Assembly: GCA_017893485.1 (NCBI GenBank)
Contig: CM030360.1
Coordinates: 10,652,597-10,716,596, forward strand
From: Hemerocallis citrina
Taxonomy: Eukaryota; Streptophyta; Magnoliopsida; Asparagales; Asphodelaceae
DNA: 64,000 nucleotides
Direction: 5' to 3'
Positions within the stretch are counted from its first letter, which is position 1; each line of letters begins with the position of its first letter. The position numbers and the translations under genes were made by a program. The notes below the pieces were generated by a model. The model was not told where the DNA came from. It was given only the letters and a program-made list of their open reading frames with translations, and did no database searches. Positions 23,671-34,820 of the stretch are shown here, one piece after another.

Positions 23671-24320
23671 GTATGTTTATGATGATGATTATTGTTATTA
23701 TTATTTCTATTATTTTTGTCATTATTATTTTATTATTATTATGTGTTGATTTTTGTATTATTAATATTATTTTTTGTTAATTCTCATTAGTTTTGACCTA
23801 ATTATTTAAATTAAAGCTCTCCTCTAAAGCCCAATTTTAATTTGGTGTCTCATTCTTTTCTTCCTGCTCGGATCGTCGCTGGTTGTCGTGTGGTTTACAA
23901 CGACTTGTCTGTAGCTTGGAACGTCACCATCAGAGTGTCGCAGCGGAAGCGTGGTGGGCCCATAACCCACAGGTCCCAGGATCATATTGTTGCTTCTCCT
24001 TCGTTGTATTGTTTTGGGTTTCCCTATCTCTTGCAATTGTTCTCATCCGTTGACTTATTGTTTGATTCAATTCTTCCCTGTCTTTTCTCTCTTTGATTTC
24101 TGTTCTGCCGACTCCCTTATTGCTTAGTTATCTTGTGTTGATTCTTTTCTTTTGATACTGTTTATTCTCTTTCTGCATTCCATTTGACCCCATTGTTATT
24201 CTCTTCCTTCTTTTTCTGATATTACCTCTGATTTGTTCCTTTCCCTTTAGCCCTCTGCTTTGTTACCCTTCCCCAAGTTTGTTTGCTTTTGCCTTGTCCT
24301 ATGTACCGCCTAAGCAAATT

Positions 24321-24354
24321 TCGAGGACGAAATTTGTTATAAGGTGGGTAGGAT
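24321..24354 (+). promoter_or_regulatory. Polypurine tract region of the LARD-like element
   Basis: TCGAGGACGAAATTTG, then AAGGTGGGTAGGAT, immediately before the 3' LTR start TGTAACACC. This arrangement is standard for Tekay/Del-type elements. Confidence 0.8.
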
Positions 24355-24555
24355 TGTAACACCTGTTTTCCCAAAAATATATTTTTGCGTATTTTTTGTA
24401 TTTTAAAATTTTTAAATTATTTTTTTCGTTTTTCAAATTCTTTTGTCAAAATGTATTTTTTTGATTTCCTATTAAAATCTATTTTCGACCAATAAATGTA
24501 TTTGTAACTATTTTAAATAAATACTATTTCGTAATGCAAATTACATTTTATTATA

Positions 24556-24596
<41 letters not shown>

Positions 24597-27500
24597 CATA
24601 TATATATATATTTTATCAGAGCCCATTTATTAAATAAACCCTATAACCAAACCCATACCCATTTATGCTCTCCTAACCCATACCCTGTTTACCGTACCCA
24701 TTTAAAACCCATACCCAACCCGTAACTTAAGCCCAGACCCATTCCGCCTATCCCCTACCCGTTAGTGGCACCCGGCCCACTATTTTCTTCTTTTTCCCTG
24801 GCAGCCGTCTGTGTGTGCCCCCCTTCCCTTCTTCAAACCTTAACACCTATACATCCCTATATATATTACAACCTTATTGCATGCTAGATTTTTCGAAACC
24901 ATTGCACCATATATCCGTGCTTCATCTCCCCGCTTCCTCTCCATCCGCCGTCTTGCGCTCTCTTGCTCTTGGGATTTTACTGCGTGTGCTCGAGTGCGCG
25001 TGTGGATCGTTCGTGAGTTAGGAAATATTCGTTCGCGGGAATTTCTCCTACTTTTGGTTTGCATCGTTCTTCATCTTTAAATCAGGCAAGTAACTTGTAC
25101 TCCAATTCATTTATTTGATACAAGTCAAAAAGTTCACCTATAGTGTAGTTGGGTCTAGAGACAACCAAAGATTGGGTTTTCCTTGATGGATCTTGTCTCT
25201 ATTGTGATAATTTGGCCATAGATGACTCATGACACAAATCTTGATAGGAGAATAATCTAGGAATTGCCCAAGTCTTGATTTTTAGATATGTATGTGAATA
25301 ATGGTGTGAATTTGTGTTGGATGAATACCCATATGAAATAATCGGTGTGGACATGTTAGTAACCCTAAATCATGATTTTTAGATGCTTGGTAGGTTTTAT
25401 TTCAAGTTTGGATGTGTTTGGATCAATATTCTTGAAGTTATGTCGTTTTTGTTTTGAAGTGTGAAATCTGTAAATTCTGGATGTTCTGTTTTGATTGCTG
25501 TTTTCGTCTATGCTAAAGCCAGTATCTTGATTTTGAAATAAAATATGAATTTTAGATAATTTTGTCTATTTCCAAACCTCACTAGTTTTGCTTGATTTGG
25601 ATTTCGTATGACTTAGTTATGGCTATTTTAGTACAGTGGTGTCGATCAATTCTAGATTCAGTTTTTGGTTGATTTTATTAACAAACTATTTTCAAGAACT
25701 ATTCTACACTTATTATCTTGACCCAATATTTTGGTCAGCGTTTCTTTATGAAGTTGGGGACTACCCAGATTTCTTATGAATTTTAAAGATAAGTTTTATG
25801 TGATATTTCATGCTCGTTTCTAAAATCTACTCATGCTGTATTTTGCTTACTGTTCAGTAAAGAATCATATTTTCACTATGATTCCTTATACTGTATGAAA
25901 ATTCTTTGTGAAATATGAAAATTAGTAAATTGTGTCTATTTTCATATCCTTTTAGCAGAATTGGATTTCGATTCATTGGTTGCGAGATATCCTAGTTTTC
26001 GTACAGCAGTGTTGAGATTTCCAGATTCGTTAAACTATGTTTTCTTGATGCTTTTGTATTTTTGGTGACTGATCTATTCTTGCTGTAATATTATGAAACT
26101 TTATATTTTGATTCTAAACATATAGAGGAATACCCCAGATTTTTCCTAAATTTATTTGAAAGGTTTTGATGTTGATTTTCGGACTGAGAATTCTTTTTCC
26201 TGATTTCTGACTGAACATGTTTTCTACCTTAGAACTTGTTTTGAGTTAAGATGTTGTGAAGTACAGTACTATATGACTTAATTATATTCTTTGGATTCGT
26301 GTGGATGTCTAGTTTCCAGATCCTTCGACGGATCTAAATTTGCATTTCTGCAGCGACAAGAATCACTGTTTTAGTACTGATCTGTCATGTTGTCCTGATT
26401 ATGAACATACCTCATTTTGCTCGTTTATGTCACTGTATATCATCCATGCATGATTACATGTTTCCCTGAACCTAATACTAATTATACCATATTATTTTGA
26501 AACTATTTCTTACACATTCATGTCTGTTTGATAACCATAATAAAAGTAACCAAGCCGGGGTTTAAGAGAAAGATCGAATAGTGGATAATTCAGAAACGTG
26601 TACTCGGAAGGGAGCCCGTGTTTTCCATTACTTGTGCCATGTTTCATGATTACATGATTCATGCTTGATACTACTTGTTGCCACGTGATCATGACTACAT
26701 GACTCGTACTTGATACTACTTGTTGCCACGTGATCATGATTACATGACTCGTGCTTGATACTTGCTGCCACTTGTTCACGATTACGTGACTCGTGCTTGA
26801 TACTTGTTACTTGACTTGTCTCCGAGTATAATGCCCTCTATGGTCCACTATGAAATCTAAAACGTAACTGTTATGCTGTAGCAACCATATAGTATGGGCT
26901 GCATGAAGTGTTACCTAGATAGTAATTCACTACAAGACTTGATACATACTACTTAAACATGATACGTGAACATGATACATGCTTGCTTGATACTGGACTA
27001 CATGATACCTGAGACTTGATTCCTGACACCTGATACATGATTACATGATACTTGATACTTGATACATATTACATGATTACCTGTTTACCTATATACCTGT
27101 TACCTGATACCTGTTACATATTGACCTGTTTACTTGATTCAAGCCATTTACACTTGTTCACTTTGCCATGCTAGTTGCATAGTTTTGACATCTTGATTAT
27201 ACCGTACTAGGTTTGTTACTTAGATTCACCCATTTCCATGTGCTTGTATCCTACATTATTTGTGATCCGTAACTTGCAATTGACGGCTACTTGTTTTTCT
27301 CTGTTTCTCTTTACTGCATTTGTTGTATTGCAGATTTTGGAGGACAGGTTTCAGACGATATCGGTGACATGATGTACTAGATGCTGGAATTTTGCTATTA
27401 TTATTCTTGTTGCTTATTTTGGACAATAATTGTATTTTAAGACTTGGAATTATTCTTGTATTTGGGCAATGTGACCCTGGATTAATTGTGTATTACAGAT

Positions 27501-27714
27501 CATGACTATTTGAGATTAATATATTTTATTTCAAGTATTCTTGTTGATATTTGGTTCATATGTGCATGTGGTTGACTTTTTCTGGCTTTCGACTCTGATT
27601 ATACTGTGATATGTTGTAAAGATTCTTAAACAGCTTATGGATGATGAAAATCATTCGCTGGGCTTTTGTCGCGTACTCGTATTCCGTATTCCTTTTGGAA
27701 AGTGGGGCGTGACA
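24355..27714 (+). repeat. 3' LTR of the LARD-like element (3360 bp)
   Basis: Starts TGTAACACCTG and ends GGGGCGTGACA. It is collinear with the 5' LTR: the (AT)n tract at about 24553-24613, the TATATATATT box near 24860 and the GATACATG-type repeats at 26640-27130 recur in the same order. Confidence 0.92.
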
Positions 27715-28238
27715 TTTAAAGATGACACAACTAACATAGTATCTAAGGTTAGGTTTTTTATGAGAGATATGGAACCCTCGTCAGTAACGTTAGCAGGATC
27801 TCCATTGGTAGTGAACACTTTGGATTTGGTGGATAGTTGTAAGGTTTGTACTTGTCTAGAATCAAAAGTTATATGAATGGTAGCACCCGAATCAATTATC
27901 CATGCAATATTCATAACAGAAGCAGAAATATTGAAGACCTTACCATCATTACCTACAGTTGTAACTAATTTAGAGGCGTGTCTAACACTCTTCTCAGCTC
28001 CAACGGCGACAATGGATTGGTTGTGATTCTTCTTTGAAGGATCCCTGCTAAGATCCCAATTCTCCGGGTAGCCAATAATCTCATAGCAGCGAGCTTCTGT
28101 GTGGCCAATCTTGTTACAATGCGTACACTTCCTTGACTCATAAGGTAATTTTGGTCCAGATCGACCCAGGTATCTCTTTGAAGAAAGGTTCTGAGCCACC
28201 ATTGCATCTGCATCAGAAGGTTCTGATGAATTTTTCAT
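27715..28238 (-). pseudogene. Ty1/copia gag-protease fragment, proximal half
   Basis: Minus strand, reading MKNSSEPSDADAM onward. A CCHC zinc knuckle CTHCNKIGHTEARC is followed by YEIIGYPENW, as in copia Gag. The protease motif WIIDSGATIHIT follows about 70 residues later. The frame ends at the LARD insertion (27719) and resumes at 19122 without a shift once one target copy is discounted, so the copia gene was open there when hit. The large N-terminal Gag domain is missing, so the element was already deleted internally or uses a short Gag. Confidence 0.87.
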
Positions 28239-28950
28239 GGTGCTTTGTGACAGAATGACAATAGCACAAAGACAAAACTACAAAGAACAAACAACAGTCG
28301 ACGGATCTGATTTGATCTGATCGGATCTGGTCAGTTCTCTGGGTTGGAGTTGGATCTGAATCAATCAGCAACACATCAAAATCCTCTCCTCTGGCCATAA
28401 CACGGAATAGCAAACTCATGTTCAATAGGAGAGCCTCCAAATGGATCGGATATAGATCTAATCTCAAGTCCGAACAACGAACAACGATGTGGCTGTCAAT
28501 AGGAGTTAGGATCTTCGACAGCAACAACAGTAGCGACATGGGTCTTCGACTATTTCGGTCGATGACGGAAACCATAGGACAACAGGGGCCTTCAACTCCA
28601 ATGTTGGATCGGATCGGTCTACGATGGCAAGCAGTGACGGGATCGGGATCTTCGATGACGGGATGGGAGAAGGTGGGGGGTTCAGAAATCAACAGGAATT
28701 TTCGACGGGACAAGGAAGTTGGGATCTTCGACGGGTCAATGGGATTGGGTGGCGGTGAGGGGTTTTGACGGCGACAACTTCAAGTAGCGGCGAGGGCAGC
28801 GACTTCGGGCGGCGGTGAGGGCTCTCGACGGCGACGACAACAGCTTCGGGTTCGGATCTAGATCCAAAGTCGGGGAAGAGATTGGTGATCAGTGAAGCTG
28901 AATAGTGCCTCTTCTTCTTCCTCTTCTTCACGTATCCTATGATATTTTTG
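28239..28950 (-). other. Copia leader / degenerate gag N-terminal region
   Basis: Lies between the primer site and the gag-protease frame. It is rich in GATCTTCGACGG and GGCGGTGAGGG repeats. ORFs at 28213-28713 and 28689-28931 have no recognisable Gag sequence. It may be a rearranged leader that replaced the Gag N-terminus. Confidence 0.45.
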
Positions 28951-28962
28951 GCTCTGATACCA
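28951..28962 (-). promoter_or_regulatory. Primer binding site of the copia element
   Basis: Minus strand reads TGGTATCAGAGC, a full match to the usual methionine-tRNA primer site, directly next to the LTR. Confidence 0.92.
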
Positions 28963-29161
28963 TATTGAAATCAGATTTGAGGAAAATTATATTTTCTTAT
29001 TTTATTCTTTTACTGTGCATCTCTTTATATACACATTATATTCTTGGAGAAAGGGTACAATAGATTTAGGAGAAGATTAAGGAGATGAGAGATTTGAGAG
29101 AATATGTTTCTTAATCTATAAGAAACAAAATATACAGATTTATTCTTACTATATTTCAACA
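28963..29161 (-). repeat. 5' LTR of the copia element (199 bp)
   Basis: On the minus strand it starts TGTTGAAATATAG and ends CTGATTTCAATA; the terminal inverted repeat TGTTGAAAT/ATTTCAATA has one change (CA to TA). A TATATAAAGAG box lies near 29020-29035. Short LTRs are normal for copia. The flanking base group at 29162-29166 is ACTCT; its partner copy would be beyond the missing 3' end. Confidence 0.85.
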
Positions 29162-29861
29162 ACTCTGTTTGCTTCTCTAACTCTATATTCTTAGTTTACG
29201 TATTTTATTTAAGTTTTTAATTTTTGCACAATCACCCGATTCACCCCCCAAGGTGATTTACAGCCTTAAGACTTTGAAAACCATGTGACTAGATCGTCAA
29301 GAGGTAATTCCCTTAGAAAATAATCCTCTATCACCTTATTTTGTTTTTTCACCCTTTCTTTTTGATATTTATGCGGCGTTCCATTCTGGCAGTACCCCCA
29401 CTGCCTTGTGATGCCTAGTGTCTTTGGAAAACATTGTTCTAATGCAATCTCGACCATGCATTCCACCTACAATGTTATCCCAGTAGTAAGATATGCCACT
29501 TGGTTGATTTTGATTGATCAAAATACAATCAATACCAGGACGCCGTGCACTATATGAGCAACGTTAATTAGCATCTAAAATCCGATACTGAACCTATTTA
29601 CAAGATATAACCTAAGGTCAAATGCTAACTTTGAACATTAACAGATAACTGAACAGATTGAGAAGAAAACAGAAGTCCACTGCCGTGAGTAATGGGTGGT
29701 GTACAAAAGACACATTTGGATGGAGATGTTGTGTATGTAAACTATGTAGTTATGGGTTTAATATGTTTGATGCCCATATTGATCTATGTTGCTGCTTATT
29801 TCAGTGTGGGAGCAAACAAATAGTGAGTTAATAATTGATGGAAACTACTAAAAGTTAAACC
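29162..29861. other. Unassigned 700-bp sequence between two elements
   Basis: No element ends or repeats are seen in this stretch. It lies outside the copia LTR on one side and the Tat-2 LTR on the other, so it is the best candidate for non-transposon DNA in the window. It contains the ORF at 29266-29466. Confidence 0.45.
29266..29466 (-). pseudogene. Unrecognised 66-codon ORF, possible exon fragment
   Basis: A minus-strand frame beginning MECMVEIALEQCFPK and ending LDDLVTWFSKS, of balanced, non-repetitive composition. An acceptor-like TTGTAG lies just upstream of the ATG (at about 29471) in a frame that also reads through it. I do not recognise the family. It could be the last exon of a captured or broken host gene, or chance. 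No further exons could be joined with confidence. Confidence 0.3.
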
Positions 29862-30412
29862 TGTGACCTTGGCCGTTAAAAGAGGTTAGAGCTCCTGAGA
29901 TTGAATCTGGATCGTTGATTGACCTCCTGTGATCTGAATTCGACCGTTGCTGATGCGGCCGATGGACCTGCAAAAAGCCTGAAATACAGGGGGGTGGCCC
30001 CCGGCGACAAACCCTTCGACGCTCAAATTAGAACTAGAAAGAGAGATAGTAAGAGAGTAAAAATTGGCAAATGGTTGATTACCTTTTGAATGAAGAGAGG
30101 GAGGCGTATTTATAGGCCCAAGAGATATTTCAAGAGATTGATTTGTGTCAGTTGGATCTTTCATGTCTCTCCCCCTCAAGAGATAAGATATCTTTGTTAG
30201 GGGATAAGAGATTTGATTCCTAGCCAGCATGGGCTGGGTGTCTCTCCTAGTGAGCCTAGTCTATCACTATTTATGGATTTGGAAGAAGCCCATGTCCTGG
30301 AGTGGGCCCAGACCTGTAAAAGAGGCCTGTGATGGCTAATCCGCCTGTAGATGCTTTGAGATCTATGAAAAAATCGTACGACTTTAATCTGTTGCAATTT
30401 TTACCGTCATCA
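29862..30412 (-). repeat. 3' LTR of Tat-2 (about 550 bp)
   Basis: On the minus strand it starts TGATGACGGTAAAAATTGC after a G-rich polypurine tract. It has TATAAATACGCC (30116-30105), a CT-rich start region and GAGCGTCGAAGGGTTTGTCG, typical of Tat LTRs, and ends near GGTCACA. The exact ends rest on the TG..CA rule. Confidence 0.65.
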
Positions 30413-30428
30413 TAAGCCCCCACTCGCG
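30413..30428 (-). promoter_or_regulatory. Polypurine tract of Tat-2
   Basis: Minus strand reads CGCGAGTGGGGGCTTA directly before the LTR start, a near match in form to the Tat-1 tract at 16082-16097. Confidence 0.75.
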
Positions 30429-31080
30429 AAAGGCAATTTTCTTGGCTTTCAGGAAGTAGTATGTCTTATTTTTAGAATATAGCGTATAATCTTAGCGGTC
30501 GGAGTGTTTGGAGATACCTGGAACTTATCTGCAGCTTCTGAAGGCAGTGAATATTGTCCTGGATTTTTCCATATTTCTTCAAATTTTTTTCGAAATTTCT
30601 GAATTTTTTCGGGAATTTTTCCATAGCTCTTCGCATTTTTCTGAATTTTCTGAAATTTTTCCCAATTTTAAAATCACTTTTTTGAATTTTGTAATTAATA
30701 ATTTTAATTTTAATTATTTTTTTGGTTTTTTAATTAATTTTTCGAATTTAAATAATTATTTTTGAATTTTTAATTATTTTTCGAATTAAAAGGAGCGATC
30801 AGGGATGCTCATCAAGCAGAAACTCGCACGTCGAGGAGAACGAGTGGCTGTGATCTCAGAGCCAGCGATAGGGGCGACGTGGCATAATCAGGGACATTCA
30901 TCACGTGGCAGCTCGTCTGCTGAGGGAGATCGAATGGTGGAGAGGCAAGGAGAGCTTTGGGGAAGAGGATTGGCGACGTGGACGAATCTCATGCGTTCAT
31001 TTCGTTTGAGCTCGAATTTTGGGGAGATCCAAAGGCTGACAACAATCGTGAGCGACCCCTTAGCTCGGCCAACCATTTCG
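30429..31080. other. Non-coding Tat-2 sequence with AT-rich TTTTTCGAATTT repeats
   Basis: From 30550 to 30790 short phrases such as AATTTTTCGAATTT recur irregularly. The remainder (30800-31080) is GC-richer without a recognised gene. Confidence 0.5.
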
Positions 31081-31960
31081 CCTAGCTACGGGCGATCTAT
31101 TCGATCCTGAGGGCTTGGTCGAGCTATGAGGAGTTCGTGTATTCGGGGAGCTACGAGCTTTCGCGCTCGTCAAGCCACCGAGACATCGAGACACTTCTTT
31201 GTCGACTCATCACCTTGAAGTCGAGCTTGCGGAGCTAGGGGTGATTCGGCCGAGCTATGGAGATAGCTCGTTATTGCCGAGCTACGGTGCTTCTTCCCTG
31301 AGCTGTGGGGACCTCATGTCTCTGAGCTGAGAGCTCGTTCGATCGAGTTACGATCTCTGTTTTAGGCGAAGCAGAGCAATGGTCGTCTTCTTCGTCGAGC
31401 TATCGACTTGTCGAGCTATGGTGGTCCTCTTCGTCGAGCTCTCAACTTGTCAAGCTATGGGGACCATGGAGCTTTTTCGTGCTACGAGAGTGCTCTACCG
31501 AGCTGTGGCCATTTGGGTCTCGCCGAGCTACGGAGCTCAAGCTTTCGCCAACCTATGGCCTTGATCATTTCACCGAGCTACGGAGCTCAAGCTCTCTTCG
31601 AGCTATGACCGCTTCGCCGAGCTATAGGTCGTCAAGGCTTTTCTGAGCTGTGGGGACGTTAAAGCCCTGTTTCACCAAGCTATGGCGATAGCTCATTTCG
31701 CCGAGGTATGGACTTAAGCTCTATTTTTGCCGAGCTATGGAGCTTTCTTGCCGAGCTGCAACAATGCTCTGCCAAGCTGTGGTCACTTGGGTCTCGCCGA
31801 GCTACGAAGCTCGAGCTCTTGCCGAGCTATGGCCCTTGATGCATTTCGCCGAGCTACGGAGATCATCGAGGCTCTCGCCGAGCTACGACTTCGCTGAGCT
31901 ATGGGGATAGCTACCTCGCCGAGCTATAGGACTTGTTTCGACGAGGCACATTGTTGCTCG
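31080..31960. repeat. Irregular repeats of CGCCGAGCTATGGAGCTC
   Basis: The core CGAGCTA(T/C)GG recurs more than fifteen times at 25-60 bp spacing, often paired with GAGCTC or GCTCGA. Small plus-strand ORFs here are repeat by-products. From 31961 to 32480 no gene is seen, only an (AT)n tract near 32433-32455. Confidence 0.8.
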
Positions 31961-32479
31961 GAGGTGGATCTTGACTGAGGGAGCTCGACGACGGAGCAGA
32001 GGTGCTAAGCCTTTGGCGAGGCGACAGCTCAAAGGCGGAATTGGGACGAGGAGGAAGAAGGTGTTTCGATGAGGTTTGGTCTCTGTTTTGGCAATCGAAT
32101 TCGAAAGAGAAGAAGAGCGAGAGGAAGAAGAAGAGTGATTTGGAACGGGTTAGCGGGTCGATGGGTTAAAAACCCAACCCGGTAGTACCCCTTCACTTTA
32201 ATCCATTTTGGATTCTAGCTTGCTGGTTTGGGTTGTGAACCCGACCCGATCCGAAACCTCTCTTTAATAAACCTCCTTCACGAAACAGTGAGTGTATTTG
32301 TATGCGCTCTTTTGCATTTTTGCAACTTTTTTGAGCTTTTGGAAATTTGCAGAGATTTTTGAAGCTTGTTTGGGCTTGGGTTTGCATATAATTTTTTATA
32401 CATACATATGTTGTTGTGTATATGCAACAACTCATATATATATATATATATATAATTACTTATATGTGTATACCCAGCT

Positions 32480-33850
32480 TTTTACTCCATCACAGTCGAT
32501 TGGTGGATCCTGTACATATATAGCCATACTAGGAGAGCTGTTATGGACTTGCTGTTTGATTTCAGCGAGTTGTTGTGGCATATCCGGGATAGATTTGAAC
32601 GTTCGAGCATGCCATTTGCGCCCGGCAAGCGTGTAGAGAACTCTGGAACGAAGTTGAATGTTGGGCTTGCCATTTGATCCTGGCAAATTTTTAGAGACAA
32701 CTCTGAGATGGAGTCGATGTAGAGACCGCCGTTTGTACCCGACAAGCTTAGAGAGACAACTCTTTGGCTTGGTTGGCGTAGAGCTCGCTGTTTGATCCCA
32801 GCAAGTTTGGAGAGAACTCAGTAGTAGGATAGAGTGCTGAACTTGCTGTTTGCACCCAGCAAGCGTGTAAAGACAACTCTTCGACTGAGTCGGTGTAGAG
32901 ACTGTCGTTTGATCCCGGTGAGTTTGGAGACAACTGAGATAGAGTTGATGTAGAAGCTATCGTTTGATCCCGACGAGTTTGGAGGCAACTCTGAGATAGA
33001 GTTGGTGCAGAATATGCCGTTTGATCCTGGCAAGTTTGGAGAAAACTCTGAGATAGAGTTGGTGCAGAAACTGCCGTTTGACCCTAGCGAGTTTATAGAG
33101 GAAACTCCGTGATGGAGCTGTGTGTTGGACTTGTTGCTTGTTCCCAACAAGCATAGAGAGGAATCTATGACAGAGTTGGATATTGCACCTGCTATTTATG
33201 CCCAGCAAACGCGTAGGACTACTCTGAGATAGAGTTGTTGCAGAAACTGCCGTTTGATCCCAGCAAGTTTGTAGAGGAAACACCGTGATGGAGTTGTGTG
33301 TTGGACTTGTTGTTTGTTCCCAACAAGCTTAGAGAGGACTCTATGACAGAGTTGGATGTTGCACCTGCTATTTGTGCCCAGCAAGCGTGTAGAGACAACT
33401 CTTTGATTGAGCTGGTCCAGAAACTGTCGTTTGACTCTGGCGAATTTAAAGGGAGAACTCTGAGATAGAGTTGATGGAGAAACTGTCAGTTTGATCCAGG
33501 TGAGCTTGGAGAGGACTTTATGACAGAGTTGGATATTGCACCTGCTGTTTGTGCCCAACAAGCATGTAGAGAAAATTCATTGATTGATCTGGTCTAGAAA
33601 CTGCCATTTGACTTCGGCGAGTTTAGAGACAACTTTGAGATAGAGCTGATGTAGAAACTACCGTTTGACTCCGGCGAGTTTATAGAGGAAACTCCGTGAT
33701 GGAGCTGATGTAGAAACTGCTATTTGATCCTGACAAGTTTGGAGGGGCAACTCGTGGTCGAGCTGATGTAGAAACTGCACTTTGATCCGGGCAAGTTTGT
33801 AGGGAGAACTATGAGATGAACATGAGCTTGAACTTGTTGTTTGGCCCAAG
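32480..33850. repeat. Tandem array with CTTGCTG-loop-CAGCAAG hairpins
   Basis: Diverged units of roughly 85-100 bp combine GAGACAACTCTGAGATAGAG, TTGGTGCAGAAACTGC and GTTTGATCCCAGCAAG phrases. Many units hold a 7-bp inverted pair with an 8-base loop, perfect at 32842-32863, 33130-33151 and 33306-33327. The overlapping minus-strand ORFs share a repetitive, low-information translation and are not accepted as genes. Confidence 0.85.
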
Positions 33851-34820
33851 CGAGTCATTGATGGAGCTTGTGCGGAGGGCAGAGCATTGAACTAGTTGCT
33901 TGGAGCCAAACGAGTGATTGATGGAGCTCAAGCGATTAGCAGAACATTGAACCCGTTGTTTGGTGCCAATGAGTTGTTGACGGTGCTTGGGCGAAGATCA
34001 AGGCGTTGAACTCATTGTTTGGAGTCAACGAGTTGTTGATGGAGCTCATGCAGGAGGGCAGAGCGTTGAACTCGTTGTTTGAAGCCAACAAGCATAGTCA
34101 AAGCTATGCGAAGAGTAGAGCGTTGAACTCATTGCTTAGTGCAAACGAGTTGTTGACGGTGCTTGGGTGAAGACCAAGGCGTCAAACTTGTTTTATAGAG
34201 CCAGCGAGTAGTTGACGGTGCTCAAGCGGTAATCAGCGTAGACACTCATTGCGACGGAGCTCATGCATAAAGCATGGCGTTAAGCTCGTTGTTCGGAGCC
34301 AACAAGCGTAGGCAAATCTCATGTGACAAGCATAGCATTGAACTCATTGTTTGGGACTAACGAGCTATTGATGGAGCTCATGCGAAGAGCAGAGCATTGA
34401 ATTGCTGTTTGGAGTCAACGAGTTATAGACACAGCCTGAGCGAAGACCAAGGTGTTGAACTCGTTTTTTGGGACCAACGAGTTGTTGATGGAGCTCAAGC
34501 GAAGACCGTGGTGTTGAACTTGTTGTGCAGAGCTAACAAGTTGTTGATAGAGCTCGCGCAGTGAGCGGAGAGTTGAACTCATTGTTCAGAGTCAATGAGT
34601 TGTAGACGGAGCCTGAGCGAAGATCAAGGCAATGAACTCGTTTTCTGGAGCCAACAAGTTATTAATGAAGCCTGAACGTAGAGCAAGGAGTCGAACTCGT
34701 TGTTTGGGACCAACGAGTAGTAGACGGAGCTCATGCGGAGAGCAGAGCGTTGAACTCGTTGTTGGGATCCAACGAGTTGTAGATGAAGCCTAAGCGAAGA
34801 GCAAGGTGCTGAACTCGTTG
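33850..34820. repeat. ~60-bp tandem array with ACTCGTTG-loop-CAACGAGT hairpins, left part
   Basis: The unit is GAACTCGTTGTTTGGAGC, CAACGAGTTGTTGATGGAGC, TCATGCGAAGAGCAGAGC with variants. Perfect 8-bp stems with 8-base loops occur at 34695-34718 and 34754-34777. The array continues at 54079-54450 on the other side of the Tekay element. Confidence 0.88.

Larger units (their letters stand above)
22538..24354 (+). other. Internal region of the LARD-like element, non-coding
   Basis: Begins with the primer site and contains C/T-rich sequence, short GGCAA(A)..TGCAAC repeats (23265-23410) and ATT trinucleotide tracts (about 23460-23520 and 23637-23668). No retroviral domain is seen. The small ORFs, including one of mostly tyrosines at 23543-23749, are products of microsatellites. 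Confidence 0.8.
19123..27714 (+). mobile_element. Complete non-autonomous LTR retrotransposon (LARD-like), 8.6 kb
   Basis: Two long direct repeats (19123-22537 and 24355-27714) flank a 1.8-kb interior with a primer site at the left and a GGACGAAATTTG..AAGGTGGGTAGGAT polypurine context at the right. The 5-bp duplication TTTAA sits on both sides (19118-19122 and 27715-27719). The interior has no gag or pol, so movement would have needed enzymes from a relative; the tract and LTR ends are of Tekay/Del style. It inserted into the copia pol gene. Confidence 0.93.

Noticed and set aside
23543..23749. Tyrosine-rich ORF
   Set aside because: It is produced by an ATT/TTA microsatellite inside the LARD element.
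24534..24725. ORF rich in Ile-Tyr
   Set aside because: A frame through the (AT)n tract of an LTR; not a gene.
32482..33561. Overlapping minus-strand ORFs of 76-121 codons
   Set aside because: They follow the hairpin array units and share the same short phrases in different frames. No initiation context or domain is seen.
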